DNA of 64,000 bases from JBCCSZ01 sp039821145 (GTDB taxonomy: Bacteria; Bacteroidota; Bacteroidia; Chitinophagales; Saprospiraceae). Under the pieces are notes generated by a model. It did no database searches, was not told the DNA's origin, and worked only from the letters and a program-made list of their open reading frames with translations. The stretch's first letter is position 1. Every line of letters starts with the position of its first letter. The translations under genes and the position numbers were made by a program. The stretch covers positions 1 to 64,000 of the forward strand of contig JBCBOS010000014.1 in assembly GCA_039821145.1 (NCBI GenBank), read 5' to 3'. Below, piece by piece: positions 18,372 through 26,547 of this stretch.

Positions 18372-19979
18372 ATGAAAAACGCCCCTCTTTTCGCGACTCT
18401 TTTCTTTTGCCTATTTACCTCATTGCTGTTCGCACAAGCCGGTACACTCGATCCCAATTTTGGGGATGGAGGAAAAGTCATCCATGATTTTGAAGGCCTA
18501 GATGACAGGGTCAATGCCTTGACTGGCCTTGTTCAAAATGATGACAAGATCGTCCTAGGTAGTTATGCAAATCATCCGCCTGCGTACGAGCGTGAAATCG
18601 CTCTGATCAGAATGCTTCCTGATGGAAGCCTTGACACGGAATTTGGTGTGGATGGCAAAGTGTCAACTGTTGTAGGACAAATTGGATCTTTCTTTGGGAA
18701 TATGGCATTGCAAGACGATGGAAAGTTGGTTGTTACATCTCACACTGCTACTACTTTTAACAATGGCAGCGCCATCGTGCTAGTTCGTTATTTGGAGGAT
18801 GGCAGCTTGGACAGCACCTTTAATGAAACGGGTAGCCAGCGAATTGATTTTGAATTTGCTGGTACCATTGGAGTGGTAGCCACTACCATGGCAATTCAGA
18901 AGGACGGTAAAATTCTGGTTGGAGGCTTTTTGCAAGAAGGTATTCCTTTTGATGTTCTTTTGGTGCGTTGCAATGCGGATGGTCAAATTGACTCGACTTT
19001 TGGCGTGGATGGACGGGTGGTTACAGATCTTGGAGAAAGACGTGAATACATCAATGCATTGGCAATTACTGCCAATGGAAGCATTCTTGCAGCTGGGCGG
19101 AGTTCAGAAGATCTGGGTCGTGGGTTTCTACTGATGAAATACACTCCTACGGGAGAGCTGGACCAAAGTTTTGGAAATGATGGCGTAGTAGTCACTGCGT
19201 TTGACAGTATAGCCGGACAGGCCAATAACATGGCATTATTGGAAGATGGCAAGATCATTTTATCCGGATTTTTCAGAAACAATTCTGTATTGGAGACTGC
19301 CGTGATCCGTTATCTGGCCGACGGGACACTTGACCCTGATTTTGGTACCAACGGTATTGTCAGAGCAGTTCCCGGCAATGGTTTCGAAGGCATCCCTTTC
19401 GATATGAAATTGCAGAAGGATGGCAAAATATTACTTGTTGGGGAACATCGAATCAGTGAAAATTCTCCAGGTAATTTTGCGTTGCTGCGCCTCCTTCCCA
19501 ACGGAACACCAGACACCGATTTCGGCATCAATGGAGTGGTGAATACCTCCTTTGACGATGTGGATGATGCTCGTGCCTTAGCAGTGGCTCTGCAAGCCGA
19601 TGGAAGCATTGTTGCCATTGGCATTACATTCCTTTCGGGAGAAGGAAGTTTCGCCGCAGCTCGCTATCTCAATGAGTTGGCTGTGAATACTGCTGACATC
19701 TCTGGTACTTCTTCTGCCCTTTTGGCATATCCCAATCCCGTTCGTCAGTCAACGACCTTGAAATATACCCTGGAAAAGGAAGAAATCGTTTCCATCAATT
19801 TATTGGACAAAGAGGGGCGCTTGCTCAAAAACTTTCAACGAGGCAAGCAACAGCCAGCAGGTACCTACCACAAAGTCCTTTCCTTTCCAGAGGAGTTGGC
19901 AGCAGGAACGTACATTCTTCAGCTCTCCACTTCTACTGGTCAGATTGGCATTCAACTACTGCATGTGAAAGCAGAATAA
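18372..19979 (+). CDS. Delta-60 repeat beta-propeller-like protein with T9SS sorting domain
   Basis: About 535 residues. The ATG at 18372 (MKNAPLFATLFFCLF) gives a signal peptide ending LLFAQ and is preferred to an in-frame ATG at 18282, which lies inside the previous gene. The body is built of about seven delta-60 repeats with the pattern DGKI-G-RY-DG-LD-FG-G, for example RYLADGTLDPDFGTNGIV and RLLPNGTPDTDFGINGVV. The C-terminus is a T9SS type A domain (LAYPNPVRQSTTLKYTL, AAGTYILQLST). The function is probably structural or binding at the cell surface. Base composition is visibly more AT-rich than in the flanking genes. Confidence 0.86.
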   Translation: MKNAPLFATLFFCLFTSLLFAQAGTLDPNFGDGGKVIHDFEGLDDRVNALTGLVQNDDKIVLGSYANHPPAYEREIALIRMLPDGSLDTEFGVDGKVSTVVGQIGSFFGNMALQDDGKLVVTSHTATTFNNGSAIVLVRYLEDGSLDSTFNETGSQRIDFEFAGTIGVVATTMAIQKDGKILVGGFLQEGIPFDVLLVRCNADGQIDSTFGVDGRVVTDLGERREYINALAITANGSILAAGRSSEDLGRGFLLMKYTPTGELDQSFGNDGVVVTAFDSIAGQANNMALLEDGKIILSGFFRNNSVLETAVIRYLADGTLDPDFGTNGIVRAVPGNGFEGIPFDMKLQKDGKILLVGEHRISENSPGNFALLRLLPNGTPDTDFGINGVVNTSFDDVDDARALAVALQADGSIVAIGITFLSGEGSFAAARYLNELAVNTADISGTSSALLAYPNPVRQSTTLKYTLEKEEIVSINLLDKEGRLLKNFQRGKQQPAGTYHKVLSFPEELAAGTYILQLSTSTGQIGIQLLHVKAE

Positions 19980-20034
19980 TTCTTCTTCCACCATTAAACG
20001 ACGGCCAGTGGGATCAGTCAAAGGATCAAAAAAG

Positions 20035-21483
20035 ATGAAACAGCTTTACCCCCTTCTTCTTTTGTTCCTCTCTTCCTCCCTGTGCGCCCAATCCTACCAA
20101 CTGCAAGTGCAAAATGGCTATGGCAGTGGCAGTTATGAGGCAGGAGACACCGTCTACATTTTTTCTAGGGAATTGGGCGAATTGGAAACCTTCAGAGACT
20201 GGACGTTCGATCAGTCTTCCATTGAATTTCTGGCCGACGAAGGAGAATGGCGGCTCGCCTTCAAAATGCCTGCGACGGATCTGATGTGTCGGGTACAAAT
20301 TGATACACTCCCAGCAGATTTCCTTCAACTGGAAAACATTCCGGCAATCAATACAGAAAAACCTGTCTACTCTGCCTTTCCCCCCAATCCCAAAGGAAGC
20401 GTGTTTCTCTTTCATGGCACCTCCGGGAGTACCGCAGGCTGGATTGGACTGCGCAAGGAACAAAATTATTCTTTCCTCAAAGACCTCTACCAAGCTGGCT
20501 ATGGGGTCATCGTCACCGAAAGTGAGGAGAGTACACTGAACAGGGACCTCAACGGCGATGGCAAGATTCGCTGGCTCTCCTACCCCATCGATACGCTCAA
20601 CAACATCGACTACCAAAATATGAAGGTGGTCATTGATACCTTTCAAACAAGGGGGCTGCTCGATCGCAACAGCTTGTTTTCTGCCGGGATGTCTAGTGGC
20701 GGAAGCTTTTCGGGGACCTTCTCTGTGGCTTTTGGTACCAAAGCCAGTGCCATCTATGGAGCCTCTAGCCAACTGGTCATCGCACAAAACGGCACGACAC
20801 CATTGCTGTTTTGCATGATGCCAAGGGACGAAATCATCGGAGAGCAAGGCAATGAGGACGCCCGCACCTACCACCAAATGCTGCTCGACCGAGGCATCTG
20901 CAGTCAATATTTTGAAAACATCCCCTTCCCCCTCTATCCCGAATACTTCCAACGCACGGGCTTGGACGCGCCCAGTTCAAACTCTTTGCACGCAGAATTG
21001 GGTGCCAACAACTGGCTCAATGCCAAGGGCTTTGTCAAGGGACCTGCCGAAGACATCCTGGCCGATGTGCTGGCCCAAACAAGCAATTGGCCCAACTTCC
21101 GATCACTCACACCTGGCCAGCGCACGGCAGCTGCCAACCTGATCGATTTGGCCCATGGGGGACACAAGTTTTTTTCCAACCACAACAAACGAACCATCCA
21201 ATTTTTTGACAATGCCTGTGACGGACCAAGCACCTCGACCAGTGAAGCAGGTGCAATTTCCCCAAAGATCATCGCCATTCCCAATCCATCCAGAGCCAGT
21301 ATCCAGCTACAAGGTCTGGAGGCACCATTTGACTATGAGCTGTTCGATGGCCAAGGGAGATTGCTCAAGAAAGGACGGCTGCTTCAGAATACAAGCATCG
21401 ACGATCTTCCCAGCGGAGGCTTGTTCTTTTTACAACTCCAAAAAGAAGGACAATCTCACTACATCAAACTGCTGAGGTGGTAA
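20035..21483 (+). CDS. Secreted alpha/beta-hydrolase with InlB-like N-terminal domain and T9SS sorting domain
   Basis: 482 residues from the ATG at 20035, which gives signal peptide MKQLYPLLLLFLSSSLCAQ. Residues ~20-95 form a small beta domain of the bacterial-repeat/InlB B type (NGYGSGSYEAGDTVYIF, FRDWTFD, FKMPATDL). Next is an alpha/beta-hydrolase with SVFLFHGTSGSTAGW and the nucleophile elbow SAGMSSGGSFSG (central Ser of GMSSG). A catalytic His is plausible in LAHGGHKFF. The C-terminus is a T9SS sorting domain (AIPNPSRASIQL). It probably acts as an esterase or peptidase-like hydrolase outside the cell; the substrate is unknown. It lies 55 bases after the delta-60 gene, so co-transcription is likely. 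Confidence 0.82.
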   Translation: MKQLYPLLLLFLSSSLCAQSYQLQVQNGYGSGSYEAGDTVYIFSRELGELETFRDWTFDQSSIEFLADEGEWRLAFKMPATDLMCRVQIDTLPADFLQLENIPAINTEKPVYSAFPPNPKGSVFLFHGTSGSTAGWIGLRKEQNYSFLKDLYQAGYGVIVTESEESTLNRDLNGDGKIRWLSYPIDTLNNIDYQNMKVVIDTFQTRGLLDRNSLFSAGMSSGGSFSGTFSVAFGTKASAIYGASSQLVIAQNGTTPLLFCMMPRDEIIGEQGNEDARTYHQMLLDRGICSQYFENIPFPLYPEYFQRTGLDAPSSNSLHAELGANNWLNAKGFVKGPAEDILADVLAQTSNWPNFRSLTPGQRTAAANLIDLAHGGHKFFSNHNKRTIQFFDNACDGPSTSTSEAGAISPKIIAIPNPSRASIQLQGLEAPFDYELFDGQGRLLKKGRLLQNTSIDDLPSGGLFFLQLQKEGQSHYIKLLRW

Positions 21484-21560
21484 CGGACCACATCAAAAGG
21501 CCCACCCGAATTGCGGGCAGGCTGCCTAGTATAACAATATGGAAATATTCTTTCGTCCCC

Positions 21561-22097
21561 TCAAGTCAAGGCTTGGATGCGGGACATGATCTTTTCGTGA
21601 TGCCAGTTGTGAAAGGTGGTAAAATACACCATCTCGCGCATGGTAAAAACGCCCATGCGAGGATGTGGCAAACCGTTGCGCTCCAAACGCTCTTCGCTCC
21701 ACTCCCCCAATCGACTGACCATCTTTCCCCGGATCATGGACCAGGAAGACAACAGCTCCTCAACAGTATACTCCTGCAGATGCTCCGGATAAAAATTTGG
21801 GGTAGTATTGCTGCCCTTCTCGCGCATCAAAGTTTGGTAGAGTCCCTCCAGTGAATCGTAGGAGCGCGATGGGCTGGAAGGCTGGCAGATTTTCAAGATG
21901 TCTTCTTCCGACAGCTTCAAGGAGGAGGCCACGGGCTTGGCACTCAGGATCAAATGGCGCAAATGATCGATGATCGGCCACTTGCCCTCTTCTTCGCAGT
22001 GGTTCAGCCCCTCGGCGGAGCAAGATCGGACAAGCTCTGCAACAGCTTCGAATGATTCTGCAAGTTTCTGGACGGCAGTGTCTTTGTTCATATCCAT
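21561..22097 (-). CDS. DinB-like superfamily protein
   Basis: About 178 residues from the ATG at 22097 (MDMNKDTAVQKLAES). A longer frame is open to 22172, but its extra residues look unrelated to the family. The four-helix DinB-like pattern is visible: KWPIIDHLRHLILSAKPV in the first part and MVYFTTFHNWHHEKIMSRI near the end, supplying the usual metal-ligand-like histidines. Members of this superfamily include thiol-dependent transferases and many uncharacterised proteins, so no reaction is assigned. It is convergent with the secreted hydrolase gene. Confidence 0.72.
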   Translation of the reverse strand: MDMNKDTAVQKLAESFEAVAELVRSCSAEGLNHCEEEGKWPIIDHLRHLILSAKPVASSLKLSEEDILKICQPSSPSRSYDSLEGLYQTLMREKGSNTTPNFYPEHLQEYTVEELLSSWSMIRGKMVSRLGEWSEERLERNGLPHPRMGVFTMREMVYFTTFHNWHHEKIMSRIQALT

Positions 22098-22186
22098 AAA
22101 GACGGCATTTGTGCTAAGGGAATCTCTTTTGAGTAAGGAGACCTCTGGCGATAAAGAAAGTTTCTTTTCCACATTGTTTGAGCCAA

Positions 22187-23095
22187 TCAGTTCATGAAGC
22201 TCACCACTCGCTTGATGACGGCCGCATGCTTCATGAGGCGGTAGTGTCCCAGGCCTCGTGAGATCAACAAACGGGCATTGTCCCAGTGCTGTAGGATGGC
22301 ATGAGAACTGCTGATGGGAACGACGGGGTCTTCCTCATCGTGAATGACCAATACTTCGGATACGTTCAAATCGGGATGAGAATGGGCAAAATTGGTGGCA
22401 GCCGGCGGGAAGCCGATGCGTCGTTCGACCCGTTGGAGAAAGTGATGGCGGGCTCGCATGGGAAGGTGAACCAGTTCGAAAAAATCTGTGACAATCTTCT
22501 GCATGTCTGCTGGAGAGGCAATCAATACCAAGCGCTGCAGCGCAATGGAGGTATCCAATTTGGAAAGGGCAAATACAGTCGAACTTCCGCCAAATGAATG
22601 GGCAACGATGCCGTACACGCCACCCAAATGATTGATGATGGCGCGAATGGCTCCCCCAAAGTGTCCCAAGTCTGTCCGCTTTCCACCGGAGTTGCCGTGG
22701 GCCGGGCCGTCGAAGGCAACCACTCTGTAGCCCTGGGCCAGCAAGTCGGGGACGAAGGACCGGAGCGCCGTTCCCCTCGATTCCCATCCATGTACCAGCA
22801 ACACCACCTTGTCTCCCCGGCCCCACTCATAGGCCTTGAGCAAACGCCCCATGTACATGAATTCAAAGATGCGGGCCGTTTCCATGACCTCGTCCGAGGC
22901 CTTGTGCTGCGCCCGGATGCGAGGCGTAGAGAAAAGCTTGAAGGCCAATCGGGCTGCCAGGCGAGGAAACAACTGCCCAGTGATCCAAAACCCCAGCTGC
23001 ATGGCGCGGAGAAAAAAGGGCAAGGGAGGCCTTTTCTCAGAAGTCACCACACTGGGCACCTCCCTGATGTATTCTATTCTTTGTAAAACCTGCAT
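22187..23095 (-). CDS. Alpha/beta-hydrolase, TetR-regulated
   Basis: The 302-residue hydrolase has the oxyanion-region motif VLLVHGWESRG, DGPAHGNSGGK, and a nucleophile elbow AHSFGG. An acid is likely in HDEEDPVVP and the His in RGLGHYRLMKH, so the triad appears complete. It lacks a cleavable signal peptide. An N-terminal hydrophobic helix (LPFFLRAMQLGFWITG) may associate it with the membrane. It lies directly downstream of the TetR regulator gene, with a palindromic operator copy 15 bases before its start codon. This suggests induction by a lipid-like or xenobiotic substrate; that is inference. Confidence 0.85.
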   Translation of the reverse strand: MQVLQRIEYIREVPSVVTSEKRPPLPFFLRAMQLGFWITGQLFPRLAARLAFKLFSTPRIRAQHKASDEVMETARIFEFMYMGRLLKAYEWGRGDKVVLLVHGWESRGTALRSFVPDLLAQGYRVVAFDGPAHGNSGGKRTDLGHFGGAIRAIINHLGGVYGIVAHSFGGSSTVFALSKLDTSIALQRLVLIASPADMQKIVTDFFELVHLPMRARHHFLQRVERRIGFPPAATNFAHSHPDLNVSEVLVIHDEEDPVVPISSSHAILQHWDNARLLISRGLGHYRLMKHAAVIKRVVSFMN

Positions 23096-23109
23096 AGTTT
23101 CCTTGATTT

Positions 23110-23124
23110 AAACCGATCGGTCTT
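23110..23124 (-). promoter_or_regulatory. TetR-type operator before hydrolase gene
   Basis: AAACCGATCGGTCTT contains the perfect palindrome ACCGATCGGT (23112-23121), 15 bases upstream of the hydrolase ATG. The same 15 bases occur with one change upstream of the tetR gene (23792-23806). Confidence 0.75.
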
Positions 23125-23141
23125 CTGTCAGTAAATGAAAT

Positions 23142-23762
23142 TCATTTGCGAAACCGGATGTCCTCCAGCATGGCCAACAATTGGGTTGCCATGACGTTGA
23201 AGCGGTCCAGATTCTTGTAAATGCGCGCCAACAAAATTCCTCCCTCCAAGGTACCGATGAAGACCGTGGCGAAGTCCTCCGGATCCGTTCCTTCTTTGAT
23301 TTCAGAGCGTTCGATGCCTTTTCGGATGGTGGATGCAATGCCGTGGTGCCAAAACTCGATGGCCTGCAGCACTTCCTGGCGCAACATCGGATGGTTGTCA
23401 TCTGCCTCTATGGAGGTATTCAAAATGGGACAGCCCCCCTCGATTGGTGGGTTGAGAATGCGTTCTTTGTAAAAATAGACCACTGCCTTGAGCTTGTCGA
23501 TCGAATTGTCGATGACCTTGGTGCGCTGCCGAATCTCCAGCCCAACCCTCTCCACCGAATGTGCAAAGGCCGCAACAGCAATCTCGTCCTTGACCCCTTT
23601 TTTGTCCTTGGCATCTCGCTTGAAATTGCCGTAAATCCCCCCTTTGGTCAAACCCGTGGCATCCATGATGTCTTGCATCGAAGTACCCGCAAAGCCCTGT
23701 TTGTTGAAGAGAGCTGCAGCTTTTTCAATGATCAACAAACGCGTCTGGTCTGATTTTTTCAT
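23142..23762 (-). CDS. TetR/AcrR-family transcriptional regulator
   Basis: About 206 residues from the ATG at 23762. An in-frame GTG lies at 23780, but the promoter placement favours the ATG. The N-terminal HTH is typical: TRLLIIEKAAALFNKQGF, then TSMQDIMDATGLTKGGIYGN. An insertion of about ten charged residues (RDAKDKKGVK) lies between the recognition helix and helix 4, where most homologues read directly into a KDE-type motif. The C-terminal ligand domain (GCPILNTSIEADDNHPML) resembles Bacteroidota TetR proteins. Operators precede both this gene and the downstream hydrolase, so autoregulation is likely. Confidence 0.9.
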   Translation of the reverse strand: MKKSDQTRLLIIEKAAALFNKQGFAGTSMQDIMDATGLTKGGIYGNFKRDAKDKKGVKDEIAVAAFAHSVERVGLEIRQRTKVIDNSIDKLKAVVYFYKERILNPPIEGGCPILNTSIEADDNHPMLRQEVLQAIEFWHHGIASTIRKGIERSEIKEGTDPEDFATVFIGTLEGGILLARIYKNLDRFNVMATQLLAMLEDIRFRK

Positions 23763-23784
23763 GTTCTCTGTTTCGTTCACGATT

Positions 23785-23815
23785 CAAAAATAAACCAATC
23801 GGTCTTTTTCTGCAA
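23785..23815 (-). promoter_or_regulatory. tetR promoter with operator in the spacer
   Basis: On the minus strand TTG (23815-23813), a 20-base spacer and TATTTTTG (23792-23785) form a standard Bacteroidota promoter. The operator half-palindrome ACCAATCGGT (23794-23803) sits within the spacer, so a bound repressor would block RNA polymerase. Confidence 0.75.
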
Positions 23816-23865
23816 GTATTTTAACATTTATTCCAAAGACAGAGATGATTCCGCAGCACAAACAT

Positions 23866-23873
23866 TACCTTTG
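23866..23873 (+). promoter_or_regulatory. -7 box of folK, possibly leaderless
   Basis: TACCTTTG is an exact TAnnTTTG match and ends 6 bases before the folK ATG at 23880, so transcription would start at or very near the start codon. Confidence 0.6.
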
Positions 23874-23879
23874 CAGCCT

Positions 23880-24371
23880 ATGGATTCCGTTTTTTCGACC
23901 TATTTACAATTGGGAAGCAATGTGGGAGATCGGGCCGCAAATCTACAGATGGCTCGTACGGAGCTGGAGGCGCGCGCCGGTCGCATTCTGCAATGCTCAC
24001 AACTCTACGAAACAGCCGCTTGGGGCATCACCGACCAGGCCAGTTTCTACAACCAAGTCCTGCAACTGTCCACCTCACTGACAGCTCGCGAACTGCTCAA
24101 CTGTGTATTGGAAATAGAAGAATGGATGGGGCGAGTCAGGGAGTACAAGTGGGGGCCTCGGCTGATCGACATTGACATTTTGTTCTACGAAAATCTCATC
24201 CTGCGGGAAACGGGCCTGCAAATCCCCCATCCCGAAATTGCCAATCGACGCTTTGTGCTGTTGCCGCTTTGTGAAATTGCCCCTCATTTTCGCCATCCCG
24301 AAACGGGCCAAACCATAGAGGAAATCCTGCAAAAAACAGAAGACCAGCAAGCGGTTTGCCGACTGGATTGA
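23880..24371 (+). CDS. folK: 2-amino-4-hydroxy-6-hydroxymethyldihydropteridine pyrophosphokinase
   Basis: This cytosolic folate-synthesis enzyme transfers pyrophosphate from ATP to hydroxymethyl-dihydropterin. The 163-residue protein shows YLQLGSNVGDRAANL at the start, then ETAAWGITDQASFYNQV, the pterin/ATP region GRVREYKWGPRLIDIDILF with the two metal-binding Asp residues, and PHPEIANRRFVLLPL. The ATG at 23880 is preferred to an in-frame TTG at 23871, which would overlap the -7 box. folP is not next to it; a deoxynucleoside kinase gene follows after 36 bases with a promoter-like box of its own. Confidence 0.95.
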   Translation: MDSVFSTYLQLGSNVGDRAANLQMARTELEARAGRILQCSQLYETAAWGITDQASFYNQVLQLSTSLTARELLNCVLEIEEWMGRVREYKWGPRLIDIDILFYENLILRETGLQIPHPEIANRRFVLLPLCEIAPHFRHPETGQTIEEILQKTEDQQAVCRLD

Positions 24372-24394
24372 CCCAAAATATGCTGCCCTTTTCG

Positions 24395-24402
24395 TACCTT
24401 CG
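24395..24402 (+). promoter_or_regulatory. -7-like box of deoxynucleoside kinase gene
   Basis: TACCTTCG differs from TAnnTTTG at one position and ends 5 bases before the ATG at 24408, nearly the same arrangement as at folK. A TTG at 24368-24370 lies 24 bases upstream. Confidence 0.4.
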
Positions 24403-24407
24403 CGTCG

Positions 24408-25058
24408 ATGAAACATACTATACCGCATCAGTTCGTCGCCATTGAGGGAAACATCGGCGCCGGAAAAACCACACTCTGCAAAATGCTGGCTAACACCTAC
24501 AACTGTCGGCTGGTTCTCGAACAATTTGCCGACAACCCCTTCCTGCCGTATTTCTATGAAAATCCCGAGCGATATGCTTTTTCGGTAGAGTTGTTTTTCA
24601 TGACAGAGCGCCACAAACAACTGCAAGAAAATCTCAGTCAACGCGATTTGTTTCAAAGCTTTACCCTGGCAGATTACTTTTTTGTCAAAACACTCCTCTT
24701 TGCCAAAAACAACTTGAGCAGCGAGGAATACCGCCTGTTTCAACGGCTGTTCAACATCCTCAATTCCACCTTTCCCAAGCCAGACCTCATCGTATTTCTA
24801 CACCGATCCATTGAAGGGCTGATGCAAAACATTCGAAAAAGGGGACGCGAATACGAACAGGACATCCAAGCCGACTATCTGCAAAACATCCAGAACGTCT
24901 ACTTCGAATACTTCCGCACCGAACAGCAAATTCCCATCTTGATCATCGATGTAGAGGAGGTCAATTTTTTGGAGAGTGAACTGCATTACGACATGATCCA
25001 AGAGGCTCTTTCCAAGCAATACCTACCCGGAATCCACCACCTGAGCTTTGTCAGCTGA
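24408..25058 (+). CDS. Deoxynucleoside kinase (deoxyadenosine/deoxyguanosine kinase type)
   Basis: This 216-residue cytosolic salvage kinase phosphorylates deoxynucleosides with a nucleoside triphosphate. It has the P-loop AIEGNIGAGKTTLCKML, then VLEQFADNPFLPYFYENP and FFMTERHKQLQ, which form the substrate-binding helices. The LID region IRKRGREYEQDIQADYLQNI has the expected Arg residues. The length and motifs fit the dNK family rather than thymidylate kinase. Substrate preference cannot be read from the sequence. It follows folK on the same strand and ends 8 bases from the convergent lyase gene. Confidence 0.92.
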   Translation: MKHTIPHQFVAIEGNIGAGKTTLCKMLANTYNCRLVLEQFADNPFLPYFYENPERYAFSVELFFMTERHKQLQENLSQRDLFQSFTLADYFFVKTLLFAKNNLSSEEYRLFQRLFNILNSTFPKPDLIVFLHRSIEGLMQNIRKRGREYEQDIQADYLQNIQNVYFEYFRTEQQIPILIIDVEEVNFLESELHYDMIQEALSKQYLPGIHHLSFVS

Positions 25059-25066
25059 GTCGAGGT

Positions 25067-26503
25067 CTATTCCAGCAATTTGTCCAGGAACACCTTTACC
25101 ATGTCCTCCAAATTGCCAGAGCCTTGCAACTCGCCCATCATGCCGTACATGGCTGCCGACCGCTTGCCCCCCACACTGGAATGCTTGGCGGCTGTTTGCT
25201 GTAGCTTTCCCATGGCAGAATCGGGCAAGACTTTTTTCAATCCTTTCAAGGTCTTGAGCTGAACGGCCTTCCCCAATTTGTTCAAGTCCCACCGACGGGC
25301 CTTTCGCACCGCTGCTGTCACATCTGCCACCAACTCATCGACCACATCAACGTGCGTCGGGGTGATGGTGAAGTGCAAGCTGGGGGGCAACTGCTGTCGA
25401 TCAATCGACCATCCCATCAGACCCAATTCATCTCCCACTTCGTATATATCAAACTCGTCCGAGGAAAGGGCAAAGATGCACATATCGGGCTGGCCCAATA
25501 CTTTCAGGCCGGGAATGGCAGTCAGGGCTGCCCGTATCTTGAGTGCCGTCTCCATGGACAGGCGAGCCTTTTCAATGTAGCCATCCATGCCGATGAATCG
25601 CATCACTGCCCAAGCCGCCGCAATGGCTCCTCCCGGCCTCGTCCCAGTCATGGTAGGCGAGCCGTAAATGCCACCCGACCAATCGGTGTAGACATAAAAC
25701 TGGTCCTTGCGCAACTCCCCTGTCCGATACAAAACCACAGAGGCTCCCTTGGCAGCATATCCAAATTTGTGAATGTCGGCAGAGATGGAGGTGACTCCTT
25801 CCACCGCAAAATCAAAGGCGGGGATGGGGTAATTGGCAGCGCGCAAAAAGGGCAGCATGAAACCACCCACACAGGCATCTACATGGCACAAGAGCCCTTT
25901 GTCCTTTGCAATGGCAGCAATCTCGGAAATGGGATCAACCAGACCGTGGGGATAGGAAGGGGCTGAGCCAACCAACATCACCGTTCGCTCATTGACGGCC
26001 GCAGCCATCTGTTCTGGCAGTGCCCTGAAGTCGTCGCCGACCGCAACATTCACTGGCTTAACATCGAAGTAATGGCAGGCCTTGTGAAAAGCCGGATGCG
26101 CAGAGGCTGGCAAAACAATTTCCCATCCGGACTGCTGCCCCCTGGTCCGCCGGGCCCACTCTCGAGCCGTTTTCACCGCCATGAGAATGCTCTCCGTCCC
26201 GCCCGACGTCATGCTTCCACTGATGTCTTCTCCTCCCTGAAACAAATGGGCCGACATGCGCACCACCTCCGACTCCATCCGTCGCAAACTTTGGAAAGCC
26301 GAGGGGTTCAAGGCATTGGACGAAAAATACTTCAGGTAGGCTTCTTGGACCAAAGACAAAATCTCATCGCCAGCAAAATAGACATAACTAAAGGACCGGC
26401 CAGCGCGCCATTTGATGTCGTTGGTTTTCATGTTTTCCAATTCCGATAGAATGGAATCTCTGCTCACACCCTCTGGGGGGATTTTGGCCTCGTTGCTTTT
26501 CAT
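25067..26503 (-). CDS. Sphingosine-1-phosphate lyase-like group II PLP enzyme
   Basis: The 478-residue PLP enzyme resembles sphingosine-1-phosphate lyases, which split phosphorylated long-chain bases into an aldehyde and phosphoethanolamine. Supporting motifs are GSMTSGGTESILMAVKTARE, HVDACVGGFMLPFL, the cofactor lysine in SADIHKFGYAAKG (about residue 246) and DWSGGIYGSPTMTGTRPGG, which is characteristic of this lyase. It lacks the N-terminal membrane anchor of eukaryotic forms, like other bacterial homologues. The extra C-terminal ~70 residues are charged and helical. Sphingolipids occur in many Bacteroidota, so turnover of long-chain bases is plausible. Another group II decarboxylase activity is the alternative. 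Confidence 0.85.
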   Translation of the reverse strand: MKSNEAKIPPEGVSRDSILSELENMKTNDIKWRAGRSFSYVYFAGDEILSLVQEAYLKYFSSNALNPSAFQSLRRMESEVVRMSAHLFQGGEDISGSMTSGGTESILMAVKTAREWARRTRGQQSGWEIVLPASAHPAFHKACHYFDVKPVNVAVGDDFRALPEQMAAAVNERTVMLVGSAPSYPHGLVDPISEIAAIAKDKGLLCHVDACVGGFMLPFLRAANYPIPAFDFAVEGVTSISADIHKFGYAAKGASVVLYRTGELRKDQFYVYTDWSGGIYGSPTMTGTRPGGAIAAAWAVMRFIGMDGYIEKARLSMETALKIRAALTAIPGLKVLGQPDMCIFALSSDEFDIYEVGDELGLMGWSIDRQQLPPSLHFTITPTHVDVVDELVADVTAAVRKARRWDLNKLGKAVQLKTLKGLKKVLPDSAMGKLQQTAAKHSSVGGKRSAAMYGMMGELQGSGNLEDMVKVFLDKLLE

Positions 26504-26547
26504 ATTCCTCTTGGTTTAGAAGCACAAAGATGGCAATTTTTTGGCAC

